DNA from: CAZCFB01 sp964511535
GTDB lineage: Bacteria > Myxococcota_A > Polyangia > GCA-2747355 > CAZCFB01
NCBI GenBank assembly: GCA_964511535.1
Contig: CAZEFW010000016.1
Location: forward strand, 17,826 to 81,825
DNA: 64,000 bases
Direction of reading: 5' to 3'
Of the stretch, positions 10,272 through 18,823 are shown one piece after another. The notes under the pieces are model-generated. The model was given only the letters and a program-made list of their open reading frames with translations, ran no database searches and had not been told where the DNA came from. How positions within the stretch are numbered: position 1 is the stretch's first letter; the number at the start of each line of letters is the position of its first letter. The position numbers and the translations under genes are program-made.

Positions 10272-11924
10272 CTACGGGCCGCTGCCTTGCATCCTGACCA
10301 CGAAGATGTCATCTCCGCCCGCGCTGCTCAGGGTGGTCTTGCCCAGCGGCAAGGAGAAACTGAACCGTCCCACTAGGGCGATGTTGCCCATGGGGTCCGA
10401 GGCCAGTCCGGTCAGGACCTCCTTGCCGAGGCCGCCGGATCCGGCGAGCCAGGCGGCCTTGCCCGACGCTTTGACCCGGGCGACGTAGAAGTCGGCGGAG
10501 TCGACCTGGGTGGCGGTCTTCCCCCCGAGGCTCAGCGTGCCCTTGAGCGAGCCGCTGACCAGGCGGTCGCCGCTGCTGTGCAGGGTGAACCGGCTCACCG
10601 GGGCCGGGAACACCGAGGCGTCCATGACCTTGCCCGAGGCCGAGATGGTGGCGAAGTACTCGTTGGTCTTGTTGCCGGGCACGCACCCCGTGGACCCGGG
10701 GCAGGCGAGGGTCTTCCCTCCGACGGTGAGCTTGCCCTGGAACGCCCCCTGCAGAACCACTGATCCCGAGGCGTAGAAGGCCACCTCGTCGATGACGGAC
10801 AGGGTGTCGCTGCTGGCCATCGCGGTCCAGGTTACTGTGCCCGCGCTGGACAGGCCGGCCACGATGCCGCCGAGCTTCTGGAATGATGGGCTCGTCTTGC
10901 CAACGGTGAGGCTGCCCACGCCGGCGCACGCCACCGCGGCGTTGCCCTTGGCGTCCATGGCCGCGGCGTAAGCCGCCATGACTGTGCCGCTGCTCTTGCC
11001 GGGGAAGGTCGTGGCCCATCGCACCTTGCCCGCGGAATTCAGGCTGACAAGAAACGGGTCCTGGGAGCCCTGGGCCTTGAGGTTGGTGCTGCCCACGGTG
11101 AGGCTGCCGGTCAGCTCCCCTGCGTGGAGGCTGTTGCCGGCCGGGTCCACTGCCAGGGCATTGACCACCGCGTTGCCGTTGTCACGATCGAACTTCGTCG
11201 CCCAGAGCACCACGCCGGAGGGGCTCACCTTGAGCAGCAGGTTGCTCAAGCCCGAGCCGTTCTTGGCGCTCTTGAGCGGGAACTTGCCGGCCATGAGGTA
11301 GCCGGTGAATTGCACCGCGACGATGGCGTTGCCGGCGCTGTCCACCCCCAGGTGAGGCGACATGTCGGCGGGGGAGATGCCGTCGAGGGCCACGGTCCAG
11401 AGCAGCTTGCCCGCCGGCGAGATCTTGATCAGGACGGCGGCCACCTTGCCCACCGGGACGTTGACCTTGCCCACGGTGGCCGGGCCGGTGACGCCGCCCG
11501 CAACCAGGACGTTTCCCAAGCTGTCTGTGGCCACGGCCGAGGCCCGGTCTGCGCCGGTGCCGCCGATCTTCATGGACCAGGGCGCGCCGGGGATGGCCGC
11601 AGCGTCGGGCTTGACCGTGCCCTTGTCGGGCTTGACTGTGCCCTTGTCCGGTTTGACCGTGCCCTTGTCGGGCTTGACTGTGCCCTTGTCCGGTTTGGCC
11701 TTACCCTTGTCCGGTTTGACCGTGCCCTTGTCCGGTTTGACCTTACCCTTGTCCGGCCTGGCCCCGTCCGGGTTGCTCCCGTCCTGGCCGAGGTCCGGCA
11801 GGCTGGCGTCCAACTTCCCGGCGTCTGGCGGCCCTCCGTCCTGGCGGCGCAGGTCGTCGTCTCGGCCGCTGCAGCTCAGCAGGCAGACGGGCAGAATGAA
11901 GGCGGCAATGAACACAACGCGCAT
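10272..11924 (-). CDS. SBBP-repeat lipoprotein with KPDKG linker
   Basis: 550 residues. The signal peptide ends in lipobox LLSC (Cys18). After an Asp/Pro-rich segment come about eight 7-residue KPDKGTV-type repeats (about residues 58-110), a flexible tether. The remaining ~430 residues contain recurring GNVLVAGG, AGKLLWTVAL, SAGKVRWATTF and PMGNIALVG motifs, typical of SBBP (seven-bladed beta-propeller) repeat proteins at the cell surface. No catalytic residues were recognised. It shares a 128-bp divergent promoter region with the RCC1-repeat lipoprotein, suggesting coordinated expression. Ligand and role are unknown. Confidence 0.8.
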   Translation of the reverse strand: MRVVFIAAFILPVCLLSCSGRDDDLRRQDGGPPDAGKLDASLPDLGQDGSNPDGARPDKGKVKPDKGTVKPDKGKAKPDKGTVKPDKGTVKPDKGTVKPDKGTVKPDAAAIPGAPWSMKIGGTGADRASAVATDSLGNVLVAGGVTGPATVGKVNVPVGKVAAVLIKISPAGKLLWTVALDGISPADMSPHLGVDSAGNAIVAVQFTGYLMAGKFPLKSAKNGSGLSNLLLKVSPSGVVLWATKFDRDNGNAVVNALAVDPAGNSLHAGELTGSLTVGSTNLKAQGSQDPFLVSLNSAGKVRWATTFPGKSSGTVMAAYAAAMDAKGNAAVACAGVGSLTVGKTSPSFQKLGGIVAGLSSAGTVTWTAMASSDTLSVIDEVAFYASGSVVLQGAFQGKLTVGGKTLACPGSTGCVPGNKTNEYFATISASGKVMDASVFPAPVSRFTLHSSGDRLVSGSLKGTLSLGGKTATQVDSADFYVARVKASGKAAWLAGSGGLGKEVLTGLASDPMGNIALVGRFSFSLPLGKTTLSSAGGDDIFVVRMQGSGP

Positions 11925-12052
11925 AGGTCACCCCTGGAGAATGATTTGGTCCCCCTCTGAAGGTCAGTGGACCTGTGGAACCAAAGCGTTCAAATGGTGG
12001 CCTTATAGTATCATCGGATGACCTCGCAGCTCTGCAGGGAGGAGGGGAGCGG

Positions 12053-13858
12053 ATGAAGCGGCTGGTGTTGCTGGTGGGCTTGCTGGCGAGCGCCGGGACG
12101 GGCGTTCCCGGGTGCGGTGATCCGTCGGGGACGCCGGACCTGAAGGTCACGGGACCCGACGCCGCGTTGCTTCCAGACGCAGGGGCGGTGCTCGATGTGT
12201 ACATGCCCGACGCGGGCCCTAGCGCCGATCTCAAAGCGCCACCCGATGGGCCGGGAACGCTGATCTTCCCTGACGCCGGTATCCCGAACACCGGACCTTT
12301 CCGACAGCTCGCCGCAGGGGCGGGGCACAGCTGCGCGCTGACCGGGGCAGGCGCGCTGATCTGCTGGGGCGCCAACGGCCACGCCGAGTCCACCGCCCCC
12401 AAAACCAAGTTCGTGCAGGTGAGCGCCAGTGTCAGGGTCACTTGCGGGCTGACCGCCGCTGGCGCGGTGACCTGCTGGGGCAAAAACCCGAACCAGGGCC
12501 TGCCACCGCCCCAGGTCGCCTTCGCCCGCATCAGCACCGGCGCGGCACACACATGCGGGGTGACCAAGCTCGGCGGCGTGATGTGCTGGGGCGACAACAC
12601 CCTCGGCAAGGCCAGCGCCCCCTCGGGGCAGTTCAGGCGGGTCAGCGTTAGCGTTGACCACAGCTGCGCAATAACAAGCACCGGCGTGGCGGTGTGTTGG
12701 GGGCACTACGCCTATGGAAAGTCCACGCCGTTCCAGGCCACCTTCGTCCAGATCAGCGCGGGCTTGACTCACACTTGCGGGGTGACCAAGGCAGGCGCAG
12801 TCCTTTGCTGGGGGCGTAACACCCAGGGCCAGTGCAGCGCTCCGCCAGGCAAGTTCAAGCAGGTCGTCGTCGGGGACGTTCACGCCTGCGCCCTCAGCGC
12901 GGCGGGGACCGTCAGCTGCTGGGGCAACAACAACCACGGCCAGACGGTTGCTCCATCCGGACTGTTCGTACACCTCGCCGCGGGCGCCAGCCATACATGT
13001 GGCCTTACAAAGGCCGGCGTTGTGCGGTGCTGGGGCGGCAACGGCGCGGGCCAGGCCACCCCCCTTACCTCACCCGTCAAGCAGCTCAGCGCGGGCATGT
13101 CCCACACCTGCGCAGTGAGCAAGAACGGAACCCTCGCCTGCTGGGGCGGCGACATGTGGGGCAAGGCGACGCCGCTGCCGTCCACCGTGAAATATGATCA
13201 GGCCAGCGCCGGGGGTTACCACGCATGCGCCATGGACATCGCGGGCGCGGCCACCTGCTGGGGGCCGGCTTACGCCTCCAAGTCCACCCCGGGTAAGGTC
13301 GCCTTCAGCCAGCTTGGAGCCGGGCACCAGACCACCTGCGGGGTGACCAGCAAGGGCGGGGTGATCTGCTGGGGCAAGAACGCCGGTGGCCAGGCCAAGC
13401 CGCCAGCCACCCTGGGCGCGGTGACCCAGGTCAGCGTCGGCAAGTACCACACCTGCGCCGTGACCAAGGCCGGCCCCATAACCTGCTGGGGGGACAACAA
13501 GAACGGCCGCTCCACGGCCCCAAAGGGCAGCTTCACACGAGTAAGCGCCGGCGCAGGGCATGCCTGCGCGTTGACCAAGGCCGGCGCGGTCAAGTGCTGG
13601 GGCAAGGACAGCCACAACCAGATCACCCCACCCGTGGCGACCTTCAGCCAGATCGCCGCGGGCTACTATCACAACTGCGGCATCACCACCCAGGGCGCCG
13701 TGAAGTGCTGGGGCTACAACCCCGACGGGCGGTGCGGGCCGCCGACGGGCAGCTTCACCCAGGTCAGCGCGGGTGGCGTGCACACCTGCGGGGTGACAAA
13801 GGCGGGAGGTGTGCGCTGCTGGGGGCTGCTGAACACGGTGCACCCGCTGCTGCCGTGA
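12053..13858 (+). CDS. RCC1-repeat lipoprotein (14 repeats)
   Basis: 601 residues from the ATG at 12053, which follows a GGAGGAGGGG box; an in-frame ATG at 11975 gives a poor N-terminus. The signal peptide ends in lipobox VPGC (Cys21), then a linker with repeated PDAG/PDG motifs. The body is 14 repeats of about 37 residues, each with the pattern H-x-C-(G/A)-(V/L)-x5-G-x3-C-W-G, as in RCC1_2 units of the RCC1 beta-propeller superfamily. The two Cys per repeat could form a disulphide in each blade outside the cell. RCC1 itself is a GTPase exchange factor, but bacterial secreted versions are of unknown function. Confidence 0.85.
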   Translation: MKRLVLLVGLLASAGTGVPGCGDPSGTPDLKVTGPDAALLPDAGAVLDVYMPDAGPSADLKAPPDGPGTLIFPDAGIPNTGPFRQLAAGAGHSCALTGAGALICWGANGHAESTAPKTKFVQVSASVRVTCGLTAAGAVTCWGKNPNQGLPPPQVAFARISTGAAHTCGVTKLGGVMCWGDNTLGKASAPSGQFRRVSVSVDHSCAITSTGVAVCWGHYAYGKSTPFQATFVQISAGLTHTCGVTKAGAVLCWGRNTQGQCSAPPGKFKQVVVGDVHACALSAAGTVSCWGNNNHGQTVAPSGLFVHLAAGASHTCGLTKAGVVRCWGGNGAGQATPLTSPVKQLSAGMSHTCAVSKNGTLACWGGDMWGKATPLPSTVKYDQASAGGYHACAMDIAGAATCWGPAYASKSTPGKVAFSQLGAGHQTTCGVTSKGGVICWGKNAGGQAKPPATLGAVTQVSVGKYHTCAVTKAGPITCWGDNKNGRSTAPKGSFTRVSAGAGHACALTKAGAVKCWGKDSHNQITPPVATFSQIAAGYYHNCGITTQGAVKCWGYNPDGRCGPPTGSFTQVSAGGVHTCGVTKAGGVRCWGLLNTVHPLLP

Positions 13859-13862
13859 CCCA

Positions 13863-13875
13863 CAGCGGGCCGCTG
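13863..13875. terminator. Short hairpin between convergent genes
   Basis: CAGCGG-G-CCGCTG is a perfect 6-bp stem in the 21-bp gap between the convergent RCC1-repeat and bicupin-FkbM genes. There is no T tract, so terminator function rests on position only. Confidence 0.3.
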
Positions 13876-13879
13876 CCAG

Positions 13880-15421
13880 CTACTCCACCGGGGTGAAGTA
13901 CCAGTTATAGGGATCCCGGGCCAGGTAGCGGTCCAGCCGGCGGTAGCCGGCCTCCAGGAAGTACCGGTACAGGACGTCCTGCACCGTCAGGTGCGCCTCC
14001 ACGCATACCAGGCGCGGCCGGTGACGCTTGATGTCGAAGCCGGCCAGGGCCGCGGGCTCGTGCTCCTCGATGTCCATGGAGAGGAAGTCCAGCCGCTTCG
14101 CCTTCGCCCCTGACAACAGATCATCCAGAGAGATGGAGTCCACCTCCAGCTCCTTGACGGTGTCGTCCCCCTTGAAGTGGGCGCCCTGGCGGCGGGCCAC
14201 CTCCTCGCTCACCGACGAGACCTCGGGGTACTTCTCGCTGCGGAAGAACTTCTTCCGGCCGCTCGACTTCTCGGTGATCAGGTAGGTGAAGAAGCGGGTC
14301 CGTGGGCGGTGTTTGCGATAGCCCGCTTCGTACTCGCCCAGGGCGTCCACGGCGTAGCCGGACCAGTTCAGGTGGCGATCGAGGTAGTAGGTGGTGCTGT
14401 CTCGCTCGTGGTGGCTGGCCCCCACGTCGAGGAAGACGCCGTCGCGCTGGTCGCCGAAGAAGTCACGGATGATCAGCTCCTCGTCGGACTGGGAGTAGCG
14501 CTTTTTGCCGGTGAGCAGGATCCCATCCCGCGCCGGGTTGGAGGTGAACACCAGCAGCGCGAGTACCGCGCCCCTGGCCGGGGCGACCTGCGCCTGCTGT
14601 CCGGGCGGGATGAAGAGCATGGTGTGCCGCAGGAGGGGCGCGGCCTTTGCCCCGGCGCGGGCTTGCCCGGCGCCCTGGAGCACCAGGGCGTAGGTCGGCC
14701 CTGCCCCGGCGCGCAGGATTTCTGGCTGGCGCAGGGTCCGGGTGGAGAGGCGGCCCCGGATCCGTCCCTTCGGGCCGGGCTCCAGCGCGGCTCCGGCCTC
14801 GGCGCCGCGGCAGAGGTTCAGCGCGGGATCATCGCCGCGCAGGTAGCGGCGGCTGTCATGGCGCAGCGACGGTGAGGTGAACACCACCATGGCCACCTTG
14901 TCCGTGGCGGAGCGGTTCTCCAGGCTGAGCCCGCAGTAGGGGGGGGTGTAGAGCAGGGTGCCCGGCGGCGCCTTGCTGGGCTGCGCGCCAGCTTCGCCCG
15001 GGGCCTGTCCCTGCCTGTAGCCGAGGTCGCCCTCCAGGACCACGTGCAGCCGGTGGGCCGCGCGGTGCAGGTGCAGGGGCGCGCGCTGGGTCGGCCCGAG
15101 CACCTCCAGGCGCACGTCCGCGTGGGCGGAGCTGTGCAGGGTCGCGCTGCGATCCGCCGCGCCGATGCGCGAGCGCATGAAGCCCCGGATGCGGGTGGCC
15201 AGAGGGATGACCTGCATGGCCTGCCCGGGGGCAGGCGCGGGCGTGGGGCGCGCCGCCTTGCCGGGCAAGGATTTGACCTGCCGCGGCGGCGCGGACACTG
15301 ACGGGCGATCCCGGTCCAGCAGCAACAGGCCGCACAGGATTGCCAGCGCGAGCAGGAGCGCCACGATGATCAGCCGGTGCGACTTCACCGGGGGTGGCGG
15401 TCCGCCTGAGGGGTCAGTCAT
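13880..15421 (-). CDS. Membrane-anchored bicupin-FkbM methyltransferase fusion
   Basis: 513 residues. A single N-terminal TM helix (about 16-36) is followed by two cupin-like beta-barrels: one around APLHLHRAAHRLHVVLEGD with a YTPP loop, one around YALVLQGAGQARAG and TMLFIPPGQQ. The C-terminal ~200 residues form an FkbM-type SAM methyltransferase: VFLDVGASHHERDSTTYYLD (SAM loop), NWSGYAVDALGEY and DFLSMDIEEHEPAALAGFD. FkbM enzymes O-methylate sugars and polyketides. The topology would place the catalytic part in the periplasm if the helix is N-in, odd for a SAM-dependent enzyme; N-out topology is possible. Reactions and substrate are unknown. Confidence 0.75.
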   Translation of the reverse strand: MTDPSGGPPPPVKSHRLIIVALLLALAILCGLLLLDRDRPSVSAPPRQVKSLPGKAARPTPAPAPGQAMQVIPLATRIRGFMRSRIGAADRSATLHSSAHADVRLEVLGPTQRAPLHLHRAAHRLHVVLEGDLGYRQGQAPGEAGAQPSKAPPGTLLYTPPYCGLSLENRSATDKVAMVVFTSPSLRHDSRRYLRGDDPALNLCRGAEAGAALEPGPKGRIRGRLSTRTLRQPEILRAGAGPTYALVLQGAGQARAGAKAAPLLRHTMLFIPPGQQAQVAPARGAVLALLVFTSNPARDGILLTGKKRYSQSDEELIIRDFFGDQRDGVFLDVGASHHERDSTTYYLDRHLNWSGYAVDALGEYEAGYRKHRPRTRFFTYLITEKSSGRKKFFRSEKYPEVSSVSEEVARRQGAHFKGDDTVKELEVDSISLDDLLSGAKAKRLDFLSMDIEEHEPAALAGFDIKRHRPRLVCVEAHLTVQDVLYRYFLEAGYRRLDRYLARDPYNWYFTPVE

Positions 15422-15525
15422 GAAGCGCTCTCGAGTGGTGAGCTTGCGATACTACCTCAAAGAGCTGACCAGCAGTCCTCCCGTCGCCAGACTCGCTCTT
15501 GAAACCACTGGCTTTGTTAATTAGA

Positions 15526-15542
15526 ACTGGCCTGCGGCCAGT
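15526..15542. repeat. Perfect hairpin ACTGGCC-TGC-GGCCAGT
   Basis: A 7-bp perfect stem with a 3-nt loop, 8 bp left of the 43-nt hairpin at 15550-15592. On the minus strand it could end transcripts from the glycosyltransferase gene at 15692, but only a weak T-rich stretch follows. Confidence 0.6.
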
Positions 15543-15549
15543 CCGTTCA

Positions 15550-15592
15550 CTTTGTTGTACTTTGTCCAGCACGCTGGAAAAGTACAACAAAG
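15550..15592. repeat. 43-nt near-perfect hairpin
   Basis: Arms CTTTGTTGTACTTT and AAAGTACAACAAAG are exact complements (14 bp). After one bulged G the stem continues as TCCAGC/GCTGGA around AC. Twenty base pairs with one bulge and a 2-nt loop are well beyond chance. It lies in a 270-bp gap between two leftward genes together with stems at 15526-15542 and 15606-15622 (GCTTGC/GCAAGC). It could be a terminator, an RNA-processing site or a small non-autonomous mobile element. Confidence 0.85.
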
Positions 15593-15691
15593 GCGCTCGT
15601 CGGTTGCTTGCCTCCAGCAAGCGCCCTCCTCGCGCCTTGCCAGTGATTCCAATACCTTCGCCTGGCTCGGTCCGGACTATTGATCAGCTCT

Positions 15692-16984
15692 TCAGCGCCT
15701 CTTCTTGCCAAAGAGCAGACCCTCCAGCTCCTTGCCCACCGCGTCGATTCCGTCGCCCACGGTGCGCAGGGCGTCCGAGGCGGCGGCGCCCATGTCGGCC
15801 AGCAGGTCGGGCGCGGCGGCGGCGCGGCGCTGCCTCAGCTCCTCGGCGGGCCAGCGCTCCACCATGTCCAGGGCCGCCCGGGCAGCGGCCTTGCCAGACG
15901 CGGGCCGACCCAGGGCGCGGGCGGCCGCGGTCATTCGGGCCAGCCTGGATGGATCCGCCAGCAGCCCCTGCACCTGGTCCAGCGCCGCTGCCGGGGATGA
16001 CGCCCCCACGGCGGCTCCCTGCGCGGCGAGCTGCTGCAGGTTGGCCTGCTCCTGCCCCGGGATCGGTTCGAGGCACACCAGGGGCACCCCCGCGGCCATG
16101 AGCTCGGCGCTGGTCAGGCCCCCCGGCTTGCTCACGGCCAGGTCGGCGGCGGCCATCTGTCGCCAGATGCGGCGCACCATGCCGAACACGTGCAGCGGGG
16201 CGCGAGTGCGCCCCACTAGGGCGCGGGCGTCGCGCTCCAGGTCCTGGTTGCCGCCACAGATGAGCATCACCTGCACCGGGCCTGACAGGGAGCAGAGCTG
16301 CCGGGTGGTCTCCAGCAGCGGCCCGAGGCCAAGGCCTCCGCCCAGCACCAGCAGGGTCAGCCGGCCGGTGTCCAGGCCCAGCTCCTGCCGGGCCAGGGTC
16401 GGATCCAGGCTGGCCATGGCCTCGAAGCCCTGCCGCAGAGGGATGCCGGTGGCCTCCACCCGGGCGCCGTGCACGCCGCGCGCCTGCAGCGCCTCCGCCG
16501 CGGGCCGGGTGGGCGCGAGGTACATGTTCAGCCCCCGGGCGACCCACGCCGGGTGCGCGTCCATGTCGGTGAGCACCGCGGCCAGGGGGCAGTCCACCCG
16601 GGAGGTGCGGGCCAGGGCGGCGGCCAGCCCGCAGGCCAGCGGGTGCATGGCCAGCACCAGGTCGGGCCGCTCGGCCTGCAGCAGCCGCCCCAGGTCGGAG
16701 GTGCGCAGCTCGTCCACGAACTCCGACAGGGGCCGCACCAGGTCGATGGCGCCCCGGCCGCCGTAGATCCAGCCCCACAGGTCCGGCACCTCCTCCAGCA
16801 CGCCGAAGTACAGCTCCCTGGCCAGGCGCCCCGCGCCGGGCCCCAGGTGGTCCAGCGCCTCGACGATGTGCAGCGCGCTGCCCGGCCGCAGCGCCTCAAT
16901 CGCCTCCCCCACGGCATCTGCCGCGCTGCGATGGCCAGCGCCGATATCAACGGACAGCGCGAGAGTGCGGAGCGGGCGAGGCAT
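15692..16984 (-). CDS. MGDG-synthase/MurG-like glycosyltransferase (GT28)
   Basis: 430 residues. The N-terminal third matches the MGDG_synth domain (SVDIGAGHRSAADAV near residue 10, then the helix-rich acceptor domain). The C-terminal half is the GT28 nucleotide-sugar domain (LLVLGGGLGLGPL, ICGGNQ, AVSKPGGLTSAELMAAGVP). Relatives such as UgtP and MGD1 move glucose or galactose from UDP-sugars to diacylglycerol at the inner face of the membrane. A glycolipid product is therefore likely, but donor and acceptor are not readable from sequence. The ~40-residue C-terminal tail is extra to the family. It diverges from folP, and the whole 71-bp promoter gap is built of octamer repeats. Confidence 0.8.
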   Translation of the reverse strand: MPRPLRTLALSVDIGAGHRSAADAVGEAIEALRPGSALHIVEALDHLGPGAGRLARELYFGVLEEVPDLWGWIYGGRGAIDLVRPLSEFVDELRTSDLGRLLQAERPDLVLAMHPLACGLAAALARTSRVDCPLAAVLTDMDAHPAWVARGLNMYLAPTRPAAEALQARGVHGARVEATGIPLRQGFEAMASLDPTLARQELGLDTGRLTLLVLGGGLGLGPLLETTRQLCSLSGPVQVMLICGGNQDLERDARALVGRTRAPLHVFGMVRRIWRQMAAADLAVSKPGGLTSAELMAAGVPLVCLEPIPGQEQANLQQLAAQGAAVGASSPAAALDQVQGLLADPSRLARMTAAARALGRPASGKAAARAALDMVERWPAEELRQRRAAAAPDLLADMGAAASDALRTVGDGIDAVGKELEGLLFGKKRR

Positions 16985-16990
16985 GGAGGA

Positions 16991-17042
16991 ATTCTACCAT
17001 TCTGTCATTCTGACATTCTGTCATTCCGTCGTTCTGTCATTT
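16991..17042. repeat. Tandem octamer tract (ATTCTGTC, ~6 units)
   Basis: Six 8-bp units with small variations (ATTCTACC, ATTCTGTC, ATTCTGAC, ATTCTGTC, ATTCCGTC, GTTCTGTC), then ATTT. It fills nearly the whole divergent gap between the glycosyltransferase gene and folP, where both promoters must lie. The unit GTCATTCT differs by one base from GGCATTCT, the complement of the unit at 31091-31130. Confidence 0.9.
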
Positions 17043-17055
17043 ACAATCCTTCCCC

Positions 17056-17919
17056 ATGTCCACCGTCTTTCCGCCCGCGCAGATCGGCGAGCTGAGCTGG
17101 GACTTTTCCCGCACGCTCGTCATGGGGGTGGTGAACATCACGCCAGACTCGTTCTACGACGGGGGGCGGTACCACGGGGCCGACACGGCGCTGGACCACG
17201 CCCTGGCGCTGGCGGAGCAGGGGGCCGACCTGCTGGACCTGGGCGGCGAGTCCACCCGCCCCGGAGCAGCCACCGTGACTGCTCAGGAGGAGATGGACCG
17301 CGTGCTGCCGGTGCTGAGCCGCATCGGAGCCCGCAGCCCGGTGCCGGTGTCGGTGGACACCCGCAAGCCGCAGGTGGCGGCCGAGGCGCTCAAGCTCGGC
17401 GCGGCCGTGATCAACGATATCGCCGGCACCGACCCGGAGTCCGCCATGCCCGCTGCCCTGGCCGGGTCGGACGCGCTGTACGTGTTGGGGCACCTGCGCG
17501 GCGAGCCCGCCACCATGAACCGGGACATCAAGTTCTCCGACGCCGTCGCCGAGGTGGGCGATGAGCTGGGCGCCGCGGTGCGCCGGGCCGTGGACGCGGG
17601 GCTGCACCCGCGCCAGATCTGGATCGACCCGGGCATCGGCTTCGGCAAGGCCGCGCCCCACTCTCTGGCCCTGCTGCAGAGCACCGGCCGCATCCGCGAG
17701 GCCGTGGGCAGGCCGATCCTCGTGGGGCCCTCGCGCAAGTCCTTCATCGGCGAGGTCACGGGCCAGCCGGTTCAGGACCGCCTGATGGGCACCTGCGCCG
17801 CGGTGGCGGCCGTGATCCAGGGCGGCGCCGACGCGGTGCGCGTCCACGACGTCGAGGCCCTGCGGCCAGCCATCCAGGTTGCCGACGCCATCGCCCACGC
17901 CGGCGAGCAGGGAGGCTAG
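17056..17919 (+). CDS. folP: Dihydropteroate synthase
   Basis: 287 residues. The enzyme condenses 6-hydroxymethyl-7,8-dihydropterin pyrophosphate with p-aminobenzoate in folate synthesis; it is cytosolic. Signatures in order: GVVNITPDSFYDGG, DLLDLGGESTRPGA, SVDTRKPQVAAEA, INDIAGTD, WIDPGIGFGKAAPHSLALL and LVGPSRKSFIGEV, covering the pterin and pABA pockets. The length is normal. No clear ribosome-binding site precedes the ATG, and the upstream gap consists of octamer repeats. It is the first gene of the run folP-cdaA-ybbR-glmM-pdxJ-nnr; cdaA starts 7 bp after its stop. Confidence 0.96.
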   Translation: MSTVFPPAQIGELSWDFSRTLVMGVVNITPDSFYDGGRYHGADTALDHALALAEQGADLLDLGGESTRPGAATVTAQEEMDRVLPVLSRIGARSPVPVSVDTRKPQVAAEALKLGAAVINDIAGTDPESAMPAALAGSDALYVLGHLRGEPATMNRDIKFSDAVAEVGDELGAAVRRAVDAGLHPRQIWIDPGIGFGKAAPHSLALLQSTGRIREAVGRPILVGPSRKSFIGEVTGQPVQDRLMGTCAAVAAVIQGGADAVRVHDVEALRPAIQVADAIAHAGEQGG

Positions 17920-17926
17920 CGGCGCC

Positions 17927-18823
17927 ATGTCCTTTCAGCTGCCGATCCTTGGCGAGATGGATATCTGGGACCTGCTGGTGGCGGCGGTGGACATCGTGCT
18001 GGTGGCCTTCATCGTCTACCGCGTGCTGCTGCTCATCCGCCGCACCCGCGCCGGCTACGCGCTGGTGGGCCTGCTGGTGGTCGCCGGGGTCTTCCTGGCC
18101 GCCGATCGCCTCTCGCTCACCACCCTGAGCTGGCTGCTGGACAACATCATCAACTACATCATTCTCATCGTCATCATCGTGTTCCAGGCCGACATCCGCC
18201 GCGGCCTGATGCGGGTGGGGCGCCGCATGTTCGGCCCCTCACGGGTGAGCGACGACGTGGCCCTCATCGAGGAGGTGGTGGTCGCCTGCGAGGAGATGGC
18301 CGAGAAACACACCGGGGCCCTGATCGTGCTGGAGCGGGACGTTGAGCTCACCGAGATGGTGGAGCGCGGCACCATGCTCGACGCCCAGCTCAGCCGGGCG
18401 CTGATGCTGAACATCTTCACCCCGTGGCCCGACAACCTGCTGCACGACGGCGCCATCATCATCCGCGACGGCCTGGTGGAGCAGGCCGGCGCGGTGCTGC
18501 CCCTGACCCACAACCTCGGCCTGGACAAGGCCCTCGGCACCCGCCACCGGGCCGCCGTGGGCATCACCGAGGAGACCGACGCCCTGGCCGTGGTGGTCAG
18601 CGAGCAGCGCGGCACCATCAGCCTGGCCGTGGGCGGCATGCTGCACACCGGGCTGAACCAGGCCAGCCTGCGCCGGGAGCTGCTGGCCCGCCTCACCGCC
18701 GAGGCGCTGCCGCCGTGGTACGTGCGCTGGTTCCGCAAGCTCGAGGCGCGCTTCGCCTCCGACAAGTCCGGGGCGGCCCCGTCTTCCCGCAATGAAAAGG
18801 GCGCCGAGGTGGAGCCGCGATGA
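17927..18823 (+). CDS. cdaA: Diadenylate cyclase CdaA
   Basis: 298 residues from the ATG at 17927; a GGGAGG box at the end of folP supports it over the in-frame ATG at 17879. It makes c-di-AMP from two ATP. Three N-terminal TM helices (within about 1-85) precede the DisA_N catalytic domain with the hallmark DGA (LLHDGAIII) and RHR (GTRHRAAVGITEETDAL) motifs and SEQRGTISLA. The next gene (YbbR/CdaR) overlaps by 4 bp and glmM follows that, the conserved cdaA-cdaR-glmM arrangement in which CdaR and GlmM modulate the cyclase. It links wall-precursor supply to osmotic signalling. Confidence 0.95.
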   Translation: MSFQLPILGEMDIWDLLVAAVDIVLVAFIVYRVLLLIRRTRAGYALVGLLVVAGVFLAADRLSLTTLSWLLDNIINYIILIVIIVFQADIRRGLMRVGRRMFGPSRVSDDVALIEEVVVACEEMAEKHTGALIVLERDVELTEMVERGTMLDAQLSRALMLNIFTPWPDNLLHDGAIIIRDGLVEQAGAVLPLTHNLGLDKALGTRHRAAVGITEETDALAVVVSEQRGTISLAVGGMLHTGLNQASLRRELLARLTAEALPPWYVRWFRKLEARFASDKSGAAPSSRNEKGAEVEPR

